A stretch of 64,000 nucleotides of DNA from Planctomycetota bacterium (lineage in GTDB: Bacteria > Planctomycetota > PLA2 > JAEUHO01): contig JAJDEN010000012.1 in the NCBI GenBank assembly GCA_029259775.1, forward strand, positions 94,995 to 158,994, read 5' to 3'. How positions within the stretch are numbered: the first letter of the stretch is position 1; each line of letters starts with the position of its first letter. Positions 63,879 to 64,000 of this stretch are shown here, one piece after another. The notes under the pieces are model-generated. The model did not search any database. It had not been told where the DNA came from and was given only the letters and a program-made list of their open reading frames with translations. The translations under genes and the position numbers were made by a program.

Positions 63879-64000
63879 ATGAGCAAGCGATTCCGTTCGT
63901 GGGACGTGGAGCAGACGTGGCTGTTCCCGCCGTCGGTGTTGGATCTGGTGCCGGAAGGTCACGCGGCGCACTTCGTTCGGCAGCTGGTGCGAACGGAGTT
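63879..64000 (+). CDS. IS1182-like transposase, N-terminal fragment (cut by window end)
   Basis: Only 40 residues are present (MSKRFRSWDVEQTWLFPPSV, then LDLVPEGHAAHFVRQLV). The start and LFPPS...DLVPEGHxxHFV pattern match transposases of the IS1182/DUF772 type. The gene runs off the right edge. It lies inside or at the border of the integrated element and indicates a further insertion. Confidence 0.72.
   Translation, partial: MSKRFRSWDVEQTWLFPPSVLDLVPEGHAAHFVRQLVRTE

Overview
The window is 64 kb of GC-rich bacterial chromosome. It carries the replication-initiation genes dnaA, dnaN and gyrB, a parB homologue, and outer-membrane/LPS functions (KdsC and an LptC-like protein), so the cell is diderm. 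Ribosomal protein L34 is a 41-residue form without the usual Lys-Arg-Thr start, and there is a large kinase/TPR/histidine-kinase fusion, a formylglycine-generating-enzyme-like protein, an FHA protein with a DUF4159-like C-terminus and long secreted HEAT/TPR proteins. Together these suggest an uncultured Planctomycetota lineage. That placement is an inference from gene style, not from a marker search.

Layout. 1-12.8 kb: lipid acyltransferase, a 1,851-residue Ser/Thr-kinase/histidine-kinase/receiver fusion, a small secreted protein, a sigma-54-type AAA+ regulator with a long helical N-terminus, a membrane-anchored HExxH peptidase and a universal stress protein. 13-19.7 kb: a single-frame fusion of chromosome-condensation protein ScpA with methionyl-tRNA formyltransferase, then the ATGA-coupled operon kdsC, giant LptC-like protein, tatA. 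19.8-26 kb: dnaA, dnaN, a DciA (DUF721) gene and gyrB on the minus strand, with a likely origin region between dnaN and dnaA. 26-35.6 kb: cysteine desulfurase, then a plus-strand run with trpG/pabA, pyrF, a methyltransferase, all three bacillithiol genes (bshC, bshB1, bshA), a sigma-70 factor and hemW. 35.7-51.5 kb: mixed genes, including a Gly/Met-rich secreted protein, a phosphoesterase, parB preceded by 0.78 kb of repeats, a divergent cyclophilin-like protein, acyl-CoA dehydrogenase, DUF2203, an FGE-like protein, a UbiA prenyltransferase, the FHA protein and paired membrane proteins. 51.6-61.6 kb: rpmH, a membrane-anchored protein, a huge HEAT/TPR exoprotein, NAD(P)HX dehydratase, an asparaginase-like protein, a DUF151 protein, a predicted selenoprotein and a methyltransferase. 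61.6-64 kb: the left end of an integrated element, with a broken tRNA-Ser(TGA) gene, tyrosine integrase, excisionase-like HTH protein and the start of an IS1182-like transposase.

The strongest novelty is at 59,259-60,164. A secreted thioredoxin-fold protein is interrupted by one in-frame TGA exactly where the redox motif is expected (TGA-Ala-Pro-Cys), followed at the right distance by a perfect 6-bp stem-loop suited to be a bacterial SECIS. Next are the ScpA-Fmt fusion, the complete bacillithiol operon, a 161-bp element with 21-nt terminal inverted repeats, and a roughly 50-bp motif repeated upstream of two unrelated genes.

Limits: no homology search or folding program was run. Family assignments rest on motifs recognised by eye, and start sites were chosen from Shine-Dalgarno spacing and family alignment.
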